64,000 nucleotides of DNA from Halobellus sp. LT62 (GTDB lineage: Archaea; Halobacteriota; Halobacteria; Halobacteriales; Haloferacaceae). The translations under genes were made by a program, and so were the position numbers. Under the pieces are notes generated by a model. The model did not search any database. It was not told the origin of the DNA and was given only the letters and a program-made list of their open reading frames with translations. The stretch is taken from contig NZ_JAYEZO010000001.1 of NCBI RefSeq assembly GCF_037031285.1, positions 1-64,000 on the forward strand, read 5' to 3'. The stretch's first letter is position 1, and each line of letters opens with the position of its first letter. Shown one piece after another: positions 6,543-15,019 of the stretch.

Positions 6543-9113
6543 TCACTGACAGACTTCGCAGGTCGGATCCTCGACGCCGGGGAGATCGCCCCCGTCGCGG
6601 TCGTTCCGGTCGCCGTCAGCGTGATCGTTGCGGTCGTCGTCAACGCCCTCGGCGTCGCCCGAGTCGTCGGTCGCACCGCCGTCCGCGCCGTCTCCGCCGG
6701 AGCCGACACCCCGGCGCTGGGTGCGACCGTACTCATCCATGTCCAGCGTCGACTTCTCGATCTGCGAGGCTCCGAGCGTCCGAAGGTAGTAGGTCGTCTT
6801 GATCCCGAGTTCCCACGCCGTCTTGTAGACGTCGTCGAGCAGCGAGCCGTCGGTGCTCGGGAAGAACACGTTGTGCGAGATCGACTGGTCGATCCACTGT
6901 CCGCGGTGGGAGGTCAGATCGAGTTGGTGCCGCGGGTCGATCTCGAACGCGCTGCGGTACAGCTCCCGAAGCTCCTCGGGGATCTCCTCGATCTCTTGGA
7001 TCGACCCGTCGTGGAACTTGATGCGATCGCGCATCTCCGCGTCCCACAGGCCGCGCTCCTTCAGGTCCGCGATGAGGTGGTCGTTGACGACGGTGAAGTC
7101 GCCGCTCATGTTCGATTTGACGTAGAGGTTCGAGTAGATCGGCTCGATCGAGGGCGTCGTCCCGTTGATCGTTGAGACGGTCGCCGTCGGCGCGACCGCC
7201 ATCGTGTTCGAGTTCCGCATCCCGTGTTCGGCGACGTGCTCGCGCACGCGCTCCCAATCGAGCGTCTCGATCCGGTCGGTCGGGATCTCGCGGCCGCGCT
7301 CTTCTTCGAGCAGATCGACGGTATCCTGCGGGAAGATGTCGCGGTCCCACTTGCTCCCCTCGAAGGTCTCGTAGGCGTCGCGCTCTTTCGCCAGCCGTGA
7401 GCTGTTCAAGATCGCGTGATAGGAGACGAACTCCTGCCAGCGGTTCGCCCGCTCGATTCCCCCTTCAGAGCCCATCGGTGTGCCGACGCGCATCAGCGCG
7501 TCGTGGAAGCCCATCACGCCCAGCCCGATCGGTCGGTGTCGCATGTTCGAGCGCTCGGCCCGGTCGGTGGGGTAAAAACAGAGGTCGACGACGTTGTCGA
7601 GCATCCGCATCGCGGTTTCGATCGTCTCGGCGAGGGCGTCGCGGTCCAGTTCCGCGTCGTCGCCGTCGCGGTCGGACTCGTCGCCCTCGGCGCTCCCAGT
7701 GCTGACGACGTGGTTCGCGAGGTTGACGCTGCCGAGGTTACAGACTGCCGTCTCCTCGGCGCTGGTGTTGAGCGTGATCTCCGTGCAGAGGTTCGAGGAG
7801 TGGACGGTGCCGACGTGGTCCTGCGGCGATCGGACGTTACAGGGGTCTTTGAACGTGATCCACGGGTGACCAGTCTCGAAGAGTCGCGTGAGCATCGTCC
7901 GCCAGAGGTCGGCGGCGTCGACGCGCTCGTACTGCCGAAGCTCGCCCGAGTCGGCCTGTTTCTCGTATTTGCGGTACAGTTCCTCGAACTCCTCGCCGTA
8001 GGTGTCGTGCAGTTCGGGCACCTCGTCGGGCGAGAAGAGCGTCCACTGCTCGTCGGCCTCGACGCGCTTCATAAAGAGGTCCGGCACCCACGCCGCGGTG
8101 TTCATATCGTGGGTGCGGCGTCGCTCGTCGCCGGTATTGCGACGCAAATCGAGGAACTCCGGGAAGTCGAGGTGCCAACACGCGAGGTACGCGCAGGCGG
8201 CCCCGCGGCGCTTGCCCGAGCGGTTGATCGCGGCGGTGACGTCGTTGCTGATCTTCAGGAACGGGACCGTCCCGGTCGATTCGACACCGGTGCTCTCGAT
8301 GAGCGCGCCCGCCGCGCGGAGATTCGTCCAGTCGTTGCCGAGGCCGCCGCTCCACTTCGAGAGCTGCGCGTGGTGCTTGTAGGAGTCGAAGATGTGTTCG
8401 AGGTCGTCTTCGACGGTCGTGAGATAGCAGGAGGACAGCTGCGGGTGCGTCGTCCCGCTGTGGAACAGCGTCGGCGTCGAGGGGGTGAACAGGTGCCGCG
8501 AGAGGACGTCGTAGAACTCCAACGCTCGCCTCTGTGGGTCGTCCTCCTCGATCGCCAGCCCCATCGCGACGCGCATCCAGAACGCCTGCGGGAGTTCGAG
8601 TGGTTCGCCGTCCTGTTCGACTCGAAGGAAGTACCGCTGCGTCAGCGTCGACGCCGCGAGGTACTCGAACTTCCGGTCGCGCTCCAGCGCCAGCGCCTCG
8701 GCCAACGCGTCGAGGTCGAACCGGCCGTCGGCGAGTCGCTCGTCGAGGCGGTCGACCTCGACGCCGCGCTCGACGTTCTCGACGAACGTCTCTCTGTACA
8801 GCGTCTCATACTCGATGTCAGAACCGCCTTCGAGTTCGACCGGCTCCCGGCCGGTCACCTCGCTGAAGTACCGATCGAAGTGGAGTTCGGCGGCGACCCG
8901 CTTGTACGCCGGGTCGCGCTCGATCCGTGCCGTCGTCACGTTGACGAGCGCCTCGTACACCTCCTCTCGGGAGGCTCCCTCGTAGAGGTCGCGTTCGGCC
9001 TCTCGTTCGAGTTCGGCGGCGGTGTCGTCGTTGACGACGTCGGTCTGTCCGCGCCGCGCTCTGTCGAGTATCGATCGTAGCTCTGCGTGTCGTGTCGTTG
9101 ATGCGCTAGCCAT
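6543..9113 (-). CDS. nrdA: Ribonucleotide reductase large subunit (class I)
   Basis: An 856-residue catalytic subunit converting ribonucleotides to deoxyribonucleotides. Active-site features are the redox Cys in SSCYL, the N-x-C-x-E motif of SNLCTEITLN, the second redox Cys in AVCNLGSVNL, the radical-transfer tyrosines in TYYLRT and a C-terminal CEVCQ swinging pair after a long acidic linker. The N-terminal region includes an ATP-cone-like segment. Start: the ATG at 9113 overlaps the nrdR stop in ATGGCTAG, giving an 8-nt overlap and probable translational coupling; an upstream in-frame start would run into nrdR. Confidence 0.95.
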   Translation of the reverse strand: MASASTTRHAELRSILDRARRGQTDVVNDDTAAELEREAERDLYEGASREEVYEALVNVTTARIERDPAYKRVAAELHFDRYFSEVTGREPVELEGGSDIEYETLYRETFVENVERGVEVDRLDERLADGRFDLDALAEALALERDRKFEYLAASTLTQRYFLRVEQDGEPLELPQAFWMRVAMGLAIEEDDPQRRALEFYDVLSRHLFTPSTPTLFHSGTTHPQLSSCYLTTVEDDLEHIFDSYKHHAQLSKWSGGLGNDWTNLRAAGALIESTGVESTGTVPFLKISNDVTAAINRSGKRRGAACAYLACWHLDFPEFLDLRRNTGDERRRTHDMNTAAWVPDLFMKRVEADEQWTLFSPDEVPELHDTYGEEFEELYRKYEKQADSGELRQYERVDAADLWRTMLTRLFETGHPWITFKDPCNVRSPQDHVGTVHSSNLCTEITLNTSAEETAVCNLGSVNLANHVVSTGSAEGDESDRDGDDAELDRDALAETIETAMRMLDNVVDLCFYPTDRAERSNMRHRPIGLGVMGFHDALMRVGTPMGSEGGIERANRWQEFVSYHAILNSSRLAKERDAYETFEGSKWDRDIFPQDTVDLLEEERGREIPTDRIETLDWERVREHVAEHGMRNSNTMAVAPTATVSTINGTTPSIEPIYSNLYVKSNMSGDFTVVNDHLIADLKERGLWDAEMRDRIKFHDGSIQEIEEIPEELRELYRSAFEIDPRHQLDLTSHRGQWIDQSISHNVFFPSTDGSLLDDVYKTAWELGIKTTYYLRTLGASQIEKSTLDMDEYGRTQRRGVGSGGDGADGGATDDSGDAEGVDDDRNDHADGDRNDRDGGDLPGVEDPTCEVCQ

Positions 9114-9696
9114 CTGTTGGTAGTTCTTGATCCGCGTCGGGGCCGGACGCCGCGTTCGACCCCGAACCCGCGTCGGTTTCGTGTGATTCCGCGTCGGTTT
9201 CGTCTGTCTGTTCGTCCGCACTGGTCCCGCCGGCGTCCGCTAGTTCCTCGTCGAGAATCCGATCGAGCTCTTCGAGGAACTCCTCGGGGTCGGAGAACGC
9301 CTTGTACACCGAGACGAACCGGACGTAGGCGACGGAGTCGATCTCTCGAAGTCGCTCGGAGACCAACTCGCCGACGAGCGTCGAGGAGACGATGCGCGTT
9401 CCGCGCTCGCGGAGCTCCCGTTGGATTCCCTCGATCAACCGATCGACGTCGTCGCCGTCCACCGGTCGCTTCTCGACGGCACGTTCGACGCCGTCTCGAA
9501 TCTTCTCGGGGTCGAACGGTTCGATCGAGCCGTCGCGTTTCTTCACCTGAAGCGTCTCCCACTCGGGTCGCTCGTAGGTCGTAAACCGAAACGAGCAACG
9601 GCTGCATTCGCGACGCCGTCGAACGGTCGCCCCGTCCGCGTCGCTTCTCGTGTCTACAACGCTCGTTCGGCCGTGGCCGCAGTCCGGGCAATCCAT
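9106..9696 (-). CDS. nrdR: NrdR-type transcriptional repressor of ribonucleotide reductase genes
   Basis: About 196 residues: an N-terminal zinc ribbon (CPDC, then CSRCSFRFTTYERPE) followed by an ATP-cone domain (VKKRDGSIEPFDPEKIRDGVERAVEKRPV), the standard NrdR architecture. NrdR senses (d)ATP through the cone and represses nrd genes. The C-terminal 50 residues are an acidic extension (DEQTDETDAESHETDAG) absent from bacterial NrdR. The ATG at 9696 (MDCPDCG) matches family starts; a GTG at 9705 is possible. It heads the operon it presumably controls. Confidence 0.9.
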   Translation of the reverse strand: MDCPDCGHGRTSVVDTRSDADGATVRRRRECSRCSFRFTTYERPEWETLQVKKRDGSIEPFDPEKIRDGVERAVEKRPVDGDDVDRLIEGIQRELRERGTRIVSSTLVGELVSERLREIDSVAYVRFVSVYKAFSDPEEFLEELDRILDEELADAGGTSADEQTDETDAESHETDAGSGSNAASGPDADQELPTDG

Positions 9697-9729
9697 CGTT
9701 GTCACTCCTCATCCCTCCACGCAGGTAAT

Positions 9730-9744
9730 CCCACATATTGTGGG
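9730..9744 (-). promoter_or_regulatory. Probable NrdR box upstream of nrdR-nrdA-nrdB
   Basis: CCCACA-TAT-TGTGGG is a perfect 6-bp dyad with an AT centre 34-48 nt upstream of nrdR, close in form to bacterial NrdR boxes (ACAC...AT...GTGT). A second dyad, GGTCA-N7-TGACC (9743-9759), adjoins it and contains the TATA-like AAGATAAC on the - strand. Autoregulation is inferred. Confidence 0.5.
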
Positions 9745-9813
9745 TCAGTTATCTTGACCGCACTATGTCGTATCTGGCGACCCCCGCATAAAGCTTACCC
9801 AATTAACTTGATG

Positions 9814-9835
9814 TAATACAATCTAATTTGTATTA
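9814..9835. repeat. 8-bp dyad in AT-rich intergenic DNA
   Basis: TAATACAA-TCTAAT-TTGTATTA is a perfect inverted repeat in an AT-rich island (9785-9840), about 120 nt upstream of nrdR and 50 nt right of a - strand ORF end. It could be a bidirectional terminator or an operator; no gene start is close. Confidence 0.4.
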
Positions 9836-9884
9836 AGTCCCAGCGAAGCAGATCACCGACTCGTGGAGCAGCACCGAGTCGAGG

Positions 9885-10144
9885 CTATCGGCTCCGCTCT
9901 TCTGTCCTGCCAACCGACGGGTGAAAGTCGCCATCGGGCGACGGTGCTCTCGGCGTTTCAGTCGATTTTAACGCCGTCGTGGTCGCGCTTCCCTCCCGAA
10001 CGGCGATCGGGTCGTAGTGCGGGAGCGCCGGATCGTATCGCCGAAGCGCCGCTCGGTACTCCTCGACGAGTGCCGCGGCTCGGGCCGCCCGCTCGCGAGC
10101 GACTCGATCCGAGAGCGAAGCGTCGTAAGCGTCGGTGCGGTCAT
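9885..10144 (-). pseudogene. Small ORF downstream of iron ABC ATPase, apparently frame-disrupted at its start
   Basis: From about 10132 leftward one - frame encodes DAYDASLSDRVARERAAR, then VEEYRAALRRYDPALPHYDP, and ends at a stop at 9885, with haloarchaeal composition. That frame has no start codon. An ATG at 10142-10144 lies in another frame and would read correctly if five bases of the local duplication ACCGC-ACCG were removed (giving MTDAYDAS). The ORF would be about 84 residues and distal in the iron-importer operon. It may be a true pseudogene, a sequence error or not a gene. Confidence 0.35.
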
Positions 10145-10185
10145 TCTTGCGACCTCGTTGTGATCGGCGTCGGTTCCCCCGACAG

Positions 10186-11142
10186 CTACTCGTCGAGCGC
10201 GCGGTGCGGCGCGATGTGCGGGCCGGTCGCGCTCTCGGCGTCGACGCTGGCGTCGACGCGGAACACGGTTGACAGGAGTTCCTCGGTGACGACCTCCCGC
10301 GGCGGACCCCAGTCGTACGGCGAGCCGTCCTTCATCGCGATGAGGTTGTCGGCGAAGCGCGCGGCCTGTCCGATATCGTGCAGGACGATCCCGACGGTGA
10401 CGCCGTCCTCGCGGTTGAGTTTCCGCACGACTTCCATCACGCGAAGCTGGTGGTGGAGATCGAGGTACGTCGTCGGCTCGTCGAGCAACAGCACGTCGGT
10501 CTCCTGGGCGAGCACCATCGCGATCCACGCGAGCTGTTTCTGTCCGCCGCTGAGGTTCGCCATCGACTTCTCGCGGAGGTGCTCGACGCCGGCCAGTTCG
10601 ATCGCCCGCTCGACGGCGCGCCGGTCGTCGTCGCCGACGGACTCGAAGAACCCGCGGTGCGGATACCGCCCGTGGTATGCGAGTTCCTCGACCGTGAGGC
10701 TCGCGGGCGAGTCGTGCTCTTGAGAGAGCAGGCCGAGGCGGCGGGCGAGCTCCTTCGAGTCGAGCGACTGCACCTTTTGGCCGTCCAACCTGATCGCCCC
10801 GTGCTCGGGGGCCAGTTGATTCGCCATCGATTTCAGGAGCGTGCTCTTGCCGCTGCCGTTCGGGCCGACGAGCGCGGTCACCTCGCCGGAGGGAAGCAGG
10901 ACCCGCTCGCACTCGACGACCGGCTCCGCCGTCGTCGGATAGCCGATTTCGAGCCGTTCGCCCTGTAGCTCGACGGCGTCGCTGGCGTCACCGGCGTCGG
11001 ACGTCGGTTCGCCCGAGGAGTCGGCCGATTCAGTCGGCGTGGCAGAGGGGTCGTCGCCACGGTCGGCCGCGTCGCTTTCGGCTGCCGCGACGCTCGATTC
11101 CATCTCCGATTCCACCCGTTCGAAGCGTCCGTTCTCGCGCAT
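10186..11142 (-). CDS. Iron(III)-siderophore ABC transporter ATP-binding protein
   Basis: A 318-residue FecE/FepC-type ATPase: Walker A GPNGSGKST, Q-loop SQEH, signature LSGGQKQLAWIAM, Walker B DVLLLDEPT, and the H-loop in VLHDIGQAARF. The GRYPHRG segment after the Q-loop is characteristic of iron-chelate ATPases. An acidic Ser/Asp/Glu-rich extension of about 60 residues precedes the ATPase domain. I choose the ATG at 11142 because a good Shine-Dalgarno GGGAGGTG lies 7 nt upstream; a GTG at 11214 overlaps the permease. Operon with the permease and binding protein. Confidence 0.88.
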   Translation of the reverse strand: MRENGRFERVESEMESSVAAAESDAADRGDDPSATPTESADSSGEPTSDAGDASDAVELQGERLEIGYPTTAEPVVECERVLLPSGEVTALVGPNGSGKSTLLKSMANQLAPEHGAIRLDGQKVQSLDSKELARRLGLLSQEHDSPASLTVEELAYHGRYPHRGFFESVGDDDRRAVERAIELAGVEHLREKSMANLSGGQKQLAWIAMVLAQETDVLLLDEPTTYLDLHHQLRVMEVVRKLNREDGVTVGIVLHDIGQAARFADNLIAMKDGSPYDWGPPREVVTEELLSTVFRVDASVDAESATGPHIAPHRALDE

Positions 11143-11203
11143 TAGCTCGCACCTCCCGCGTCCGGTTTCCGCGCCGGACCTCCCCTCGCGTGCGTTCTCC
11201 TCA

Positions 11204-12331
11204 TCAGATCTCACCCAGCGCCTCCTGTTTCCGCATCAGATAGAGGAAGTACGGGCCGCCGACGAGTCCGGTGACGATTCCGACCGGAACCTGCGTCGAC
11301 GCGCCGACGAGGAGCTCCAATCCGAGCCGCGCACCGACGTCAGCGGTGACCAAAAGCGCCGGTCCGGCGAAGAGACAGCCGACGATCAGCTTTCGGTACT
11401 CGCTGCCGACGACGTTGCGGACCATATGCGGGACGATCAGGCCGACGAAGCCGACGATCCCGGCGACGGCGATGCTCGCGGCCGCTGCGAGGACGGCGAC
11501 TCCCGACAGCGCGAACCTGACTTTCTCGACGGACATCCCGAGCGAGCGCGCCGTCTGCTCGCCGAGCAGGAGCACGTTCAACTGCCGCGCGCCCAAGAGC
11601 GACAGCGCCATAGCGACGATCGTCCACGGCAGCGCCATCCGGACCTGTTCCCAGTCGGTCCCGGTCAGCGAGCCCGTCGTCCACGCGATCGCCGACTGGA
11701 CCACGCCGATGTCGTCGGCGAAGAAGAACAGCCCGGTCTGCAGAGACTGCAACACTGTCCCGACGATCACGCCCGCGAGGACGAGCCGCACCGGTGAGGT
11801 GCCGTTCTTCCACGCGATCGCGTAGACGATGAGAAACGCGACTGCCCCGCCGACCGCGGCGACGACCGGTAGAAAGGCCGATAGCCCCGAGAACACGACG
11901 AGCGTGAGCAGGATCAACAGCCCCGCGCCGGAGGAGACTCCGAGGATGAACGGGCTCGCCAGCTCGTTTCGCGTCACGGCCTGAAATATCGCTCCGGAGA
12001 CGGCGAGGTTCATCCCGACAATGGCGGCGACGAACACGCGCGGCAGCCGGATGTTCCAGACGATGAGGCTCCGCTGGTTCATCTCCGGGAGTTCCGCGCC
12101 GAACAGGAACGCTTCCCACGCACGGACGTTGAAGAGCACTTGGGGGTCGAACACCGCCTGCCACGCCTGCCAAACGGTCATCGAGTACGATCCGAAACTC
12201 ACCTGTATGAGCCCGCCGGCGACGACGACCGCGACGCTCGCGAGACAGAGGCTCACGAGCGGCGCGTCGACGCCGGCGAGCAGCCGCCCGTTCGTCGGCG
12301 GCTCCGATTCGGTGAGCGATTCGCCGCTCAT
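11204..12331 (-). CDS. Iron(III)-siderophore ABC transporter permease (FecCD family)
   Basis: A 375-residue polytopic membrane protein with about nine to ten hydrophobic segments, the first at residues 25-45. Family hallmarks include NIRLPRVFVAAIVGMNLAVSGAIFQAVTRNELASP and the ATPase-contact region GIVGFVGLIVPHMVR. FecCD permeases work as dimers importing ferric chelates or cobamides; the iron-box promoter supports iron. It lies 24 nt downstream of the binding-protein gene. Confidence 0.9.
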   Translation of the reverse strand: MSGESLTESEPPTNGRLLAGVDAPLVSLCLASVAVVVAGGLIQVSFGSYSMTVWQAWQAVFDPQVLFNVRAWEAFLFGAELPEMNQRSLIVWNIRLPRVFVAAIVGMNLAVSGAIFQAVTRNELASPFILGVSSGAGLLILLTLVVFSGLSAFLPVVAAVGGAVAFLIVYAIAWKNGTSPVRLVLAGVIVGTVLQSLQTGLFFFADDIGVVQSAIAWTTGSLTGTDWEQVRMALPWTIVAMALSLLGARQLNVLLLGEQTARSLGMSVEKVRFALSGVAVLAAAASIAVAGIVGFVGLIVPHMVRNVVGSEYRKLIVGCLFAGPALLVTADVGARLGLELLVGASTQVPVGIVTGLVGGPYFLYLMRKQEALGEI

Positions 12332-12355
12332 CGGCCTTCGCGTTCGCCGGTCACG

Positions 12356-13477
12356 TCAGAACTCCCCGTTGACGATCGCACCGACGCGTTCTGTGTCGAA
12401 CAGTTCCTCCTCGACGTCGTACAGCGCTCGCGCGAGCCGCTCGGTCACGACGAGGTTCGTGATCGGCCCCTGATACAGCGGGCCCGCCCGGTAGACGTCG
12501 CCGTTCTCCACGGCCGTCAGTTCGCTCGCGACGTTGTGGTCCCGCATAAACGCGACTACCGTCTCGCTGAACTCGGAGGCGCTCTTCGCCTCCTGTCCCC
12601 GGACGAGTAGCACCTCGGGGTCGATGTCGAGGAGCGTCTCGTAGTCGATCTCCCCGCGGCTGCTGTGGAAGTCTTTCACGTCAGTCTCCGCGAGCGCGTC
12701 TTTCACACCGAGGTCGCGGAGGTGTTTGAAACTCGTCCCCTCGCTTTGCACGTACGGGTAGAACGTCTCGGGCTCGTCGCCGCCGCCCCAGACGACGGCG
12801 ACCGACGGCCGCTCGCTCCGACCGGGGACGACCGGGGCGAGATTCGACTGGAAGTCGGCGTGGACCTCCTCGAAGGCCTCGAACCGCTCGGTTTCTCGGA
12901 ACACTTCCGAGAGTTTCTCGAAGGCCTCATACAGCGTGTAATACCGGTAGTCCTCGTGCCACGGGTACGTTCGCGAGAAGATGCTGTTGCCGAATATCGG
13001 GCCGACCTGCGTCTCCAGCCGCTCGATGTCGGTCTCCTCCCAACCGCCGCGTTCGAGCGGGAAGTTCGGATCGAAGATGTGGACGTCGGCGTCGAGTTCG
13101 TAGAACTGCTCTTTGCCGACGCCGCCGTCGCCCCAGAGCTGTTGGACGGCGTCGCCGTCGACGCTCACGTCGGGGATCTCCTCGTAGTACTGCGTGTGAT
13201 AGCGACCCGGAAGCCAGACCGCCTTCGGCGGCTCCCGCCCGAGTGCGATCCCCATATCCGCCCAACTGCCGTTGTTGGCGACCCACGTTTCGGGGACCGC
13301 ATCGAAGGAGACTTCACCGACCGGTTCGATCTCCACCGAGTACGCGCCCTCCTCCTGTGACGGTGCGGCGATTCCACCCGATCCGCCGGTACACCCGGCG
13401 AGAAGCCCGGTGGTCGATACTCCCGCACCGTATTGGAGCAGCGCACGTCGTGAAATTTCGCCGTCTAGGCTTGCCAT
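12356..13477 (-). CDS. Iron-siderophore substrate-binding lipoprotein (Tat-exported)
   Basis: A 373-residue periplasmic-binding-like protein. The N-terminus has a twin-arginine signal (ISRRALLQYG) and a lipobox LLAGC with the lipidated Cys at 29. The body has the two-lobed FepB/BtuF fold signature segments PEVLLVRGQEA and FDAVPETWVANNGSWADMG. It should capture a ferric chelate and pass it to the FecCD permease downstream. The start codon lies 4 nt from the operator at 13482-13497. Confidence 0.87.
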   Translation of the reverse strand: MASLDGEISRRALLQYGAGVSTTGLLAGCTGGSGGIAAPSQEEGAYSVEIEPVGEVSFDAVPETWVANNGSWADMGIALGREPPKAVWLPGRYHTQYYEEIPDVSVDGDAVQQLWGDGGVGKEQFYELDADVHIFDPNFPLERGGWEETDIERLETQVGPIFGNSIFSRTYPWHEDYRYYTLYEAFEKLSEVFRETERFEAFEEVHADFQSNLAPVVPGRSERPSVAVVWGGGDEPETFYPYVQSEGTSFKHLRDLGVKDALAETDVKDFHSSRGEIDYETLLDIDPEVLLVRGQEAKSASEFSETVVAFMRDHNVASELTAVENGDVYRAGPLYQGPITNLVVTERLARALYDVEEELFDTERVGAIVNGEF

Positions 13478-13481
13478 ATGA

Positions 13482-13510
13482 TTTAGGCTAGCCTAAACAA
13501 TAAATCCCTT
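13482..13510 (-). promoter_or_regulatory. Iron-box palindrome and TATA box of the iron importer operon
   Basis: TTTAGGCTAGCCTAAA (13482-13497) is a perfect 16-bp palindrome ending 4 nt before the start codon; on the - strand it is preceded by TTTATTG, the TATA element (about 13498-13507). Spacing and sequence match the promoter at 4652-4677. It fits a DtxR/IdeR-type metal-dependent repressor site. Half sites GCCTAA also occur at about 13526 and 13575. Confidence 0.7.
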
Positions 13511-13593
13511 TCGATGTTTCGGCGAGCCTAATCCTCGGCCATCGCTCGGAAGGATTAAGCCCCCTGACTATATAGCCTAAATAGAGAAAATAG

Positions 13594-13605
13594 TGGTATA
13601 TACCA
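13594..13605 (+). promoter_or_regulatory. 12-bp palindrome in the promoter of the MgtC-like gene
   Basis: TGGTATATACCA is a perfect palindrome containing a TATA core about 45-55 nt before the start at 13649. A half iron-box (AGCCTAAAT, about 13574) precedes it. The region may hold divergent promoters for the iron importer and the membrane protein. Confidence 0.35.
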
Positions 13606-13648
13606 ATATGTTCTATCTACTTCGACACCGAGCGGCCGGGGGATCGCG

Positions 13649-14917
13649 ATGATGCAGATCGGACCCGAGAGCGTTCCGATCAACGTGGACGTGGTCAATC
13701 TGTTCGTCGCCGGAGCGTTGGGTATGCTTCTCGGCTTAGAGCGCGAGTGGTCCAACAAGTCGGCGGGGATTCGAACCTTCACGCTCACGAGCCTCGTCGG
13801 CGTCGCGGCGGCGACGCTCGGACAGACCGTCCTGCTGGCGCTCGGCGGACTGTTGGTTCTCACGCAGGGGATCCTTCTCGGCGTGCGCGGGATTATGGTC
13901 GAACTCCGCGGCGACACCGACGCCGAGGGTGGCGGCCTCGCGCTGACGACGTCGACGTCGCTACTGGTCGCGTACGTCGTCGGCGTGCTCGTCGGGATGG
14001 ACCTGCTCTTGGTGGGCGTCGTCATCGCGATCACGTCGTCGTTCCTCTTGGTCCTCCGCCGGGAGCTCCACACCTTCGCGAACCGCCTCTCACACGAGGA
14101 GGTCCGCGGCGCGGCCGAGTTTGCGATCATCGCGTTCGTCGTTTATCCCCTCCTCCCGGCCGGGACGTACGGGCCGTGGGACGCCATCGATCCGCAACTC
14201 ATCTGGATGCTGGTCATCGCCGTCAGCGCGATCGGGTTCGCGAACTACGCGATTATGCAGCGCTACGGCGGCCGCGGAATGCTGATTACCGGCTTCTTCG
14301 GCGGCCTCGTCAACTCGACGGCGGTCATCGGCGAGATCGCGAACCGCGCGAAGTCCAACGCGGGCATCATCGATCTCGCGGTGGCGACGATCCTCGTCGC
14401 CGACGCCGCGATGGCCGTCCGCAACCTCATCATCGTCGTCGCGTTCGTCCCGGAGTCCGCCTTCAGCGTCGGCCTCCCGCTCGGTCTCATCGCGATCGGC
14501 GGCGTGGCGCTCACGGGCTATGAACGCAACTGGACGGGAGACATCGACCTCGACCTCGACTCGCCGTTCAGCAGCGCGAATGCGCTGACGTTCGGTGGGC
14601 TGTTTCTCGCCGTGCTCGTGATCACCGCGGGCGCACAGCAGATGTTCGGCACCGCGGGCTTTCTGGTCACGAGCTTCCTCAGCGGCCTGCTTTCGAGCGG
14701 GACGACCACCACGACGGCCGTCTCACTCGCGAGCACCGGTCAAATCACTCCGGCCGTGGCCGCCCAAGGCGTGTTGGCGGGTACCCTCGCCAGCATCTTC
14801 GTCAAGGTCTGGCTCGCAGTCGGCATCAACCGAAAGCTGCTCGCGCCGGTTACGATCCGGTCTATTTACCTCTCGCTTCTCGGACTCGCGGGCGTCCTCG
14901 CCGTGCAGGTCCTTTGA
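13649..14917 (+). CDS. MgtC/SapB-family membrane protein with DUF4010-type C-terminal half
   Basis: A 422-residue integral membrane protein with about 12 hydrophobic segments. The N-terminal part carries the MgtC/SapB signature GALGMLLGLEREW and KSAGIRTFTLTSLVG; the C-terminal half (from about residue 190: GFFGGLVNSTAVIGEIANRAK) corresponds to DUF4010. MgtC proteins are linked to magnesium limitation and ATP synthase control in bacteria, but the archaeal role is not established. Two consecutive ATG codons begin the gene. Confidence 0.75.
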   Translation: MMQIGPESVPINVDVVNLFVAGALGMLLGLEREWSNKSAGIRTFTLTSLVGVAAATLGQTVLLALGGLLVLTQGILLGVRGIMVELRGDTDAEGGGLALTTSTSLLVAYVVGVLVGMDLLLVGVVIAITSSFLLVLRRELHTFANRLSHEEVRGAAEFAIIAFVVYPLLPAGTYGPWDAIDPQLIWMLVIAVSAIGFANYAIMQRYGGRGMLITGFFGGLVNSTAVIGEIANRAKSNAGIIDLAVATILVADAAMAVRNLIIVVAFVPESAFSVGLPLGLIAIGGVALTGYERNWTGDIDLDLDSPFSSANALTFGGLFLAVLVITAGAQQMFGTAGFLVTSFLSGLLSSGTTTTTAVSLASTGQITPAVAAQGVLAGTLASIFVKVWLAVGINRKLLAPVTIRSIYLSLLGLAGVLAVQVL

Positions 14918-14920
14918 CAC

Positions 14921-14950
14921 CCTCCCCGCCCTGAAGGGCGAGGTTTTAGC
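14921..14950. repeat. GC-rich hairpin resembling the end of an IS200/IS605-type (TnpB) element
   Basis: CGCCCT-GA-AGGGCG lies within CCTCCCCGCC...GGGCGAGGTTTTAGC directly after the MgtC-like stop codon. From memory, haloarchaeal tnpB genes often finish in a very similar hairpin. No transposase remains nearby, so this is either a solo end or simply a terminator. Confidence 0.4.
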
Positions 14951-15019
14951 CTTGAAACTTCCATAACGTCCCGTGGTCGTCCTCTAACCGAGCAAAAACC
15001 GGACGATACGTGAGCGCCG

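Noticed and set aside
7416-9080. Long + strand ORF of 554 codons opposite nrdA
   Set aside because: It is the antisense shadow of a motif-complete ribonucleotide reductase gene; GC-rich third positions commonly leave such frames open.
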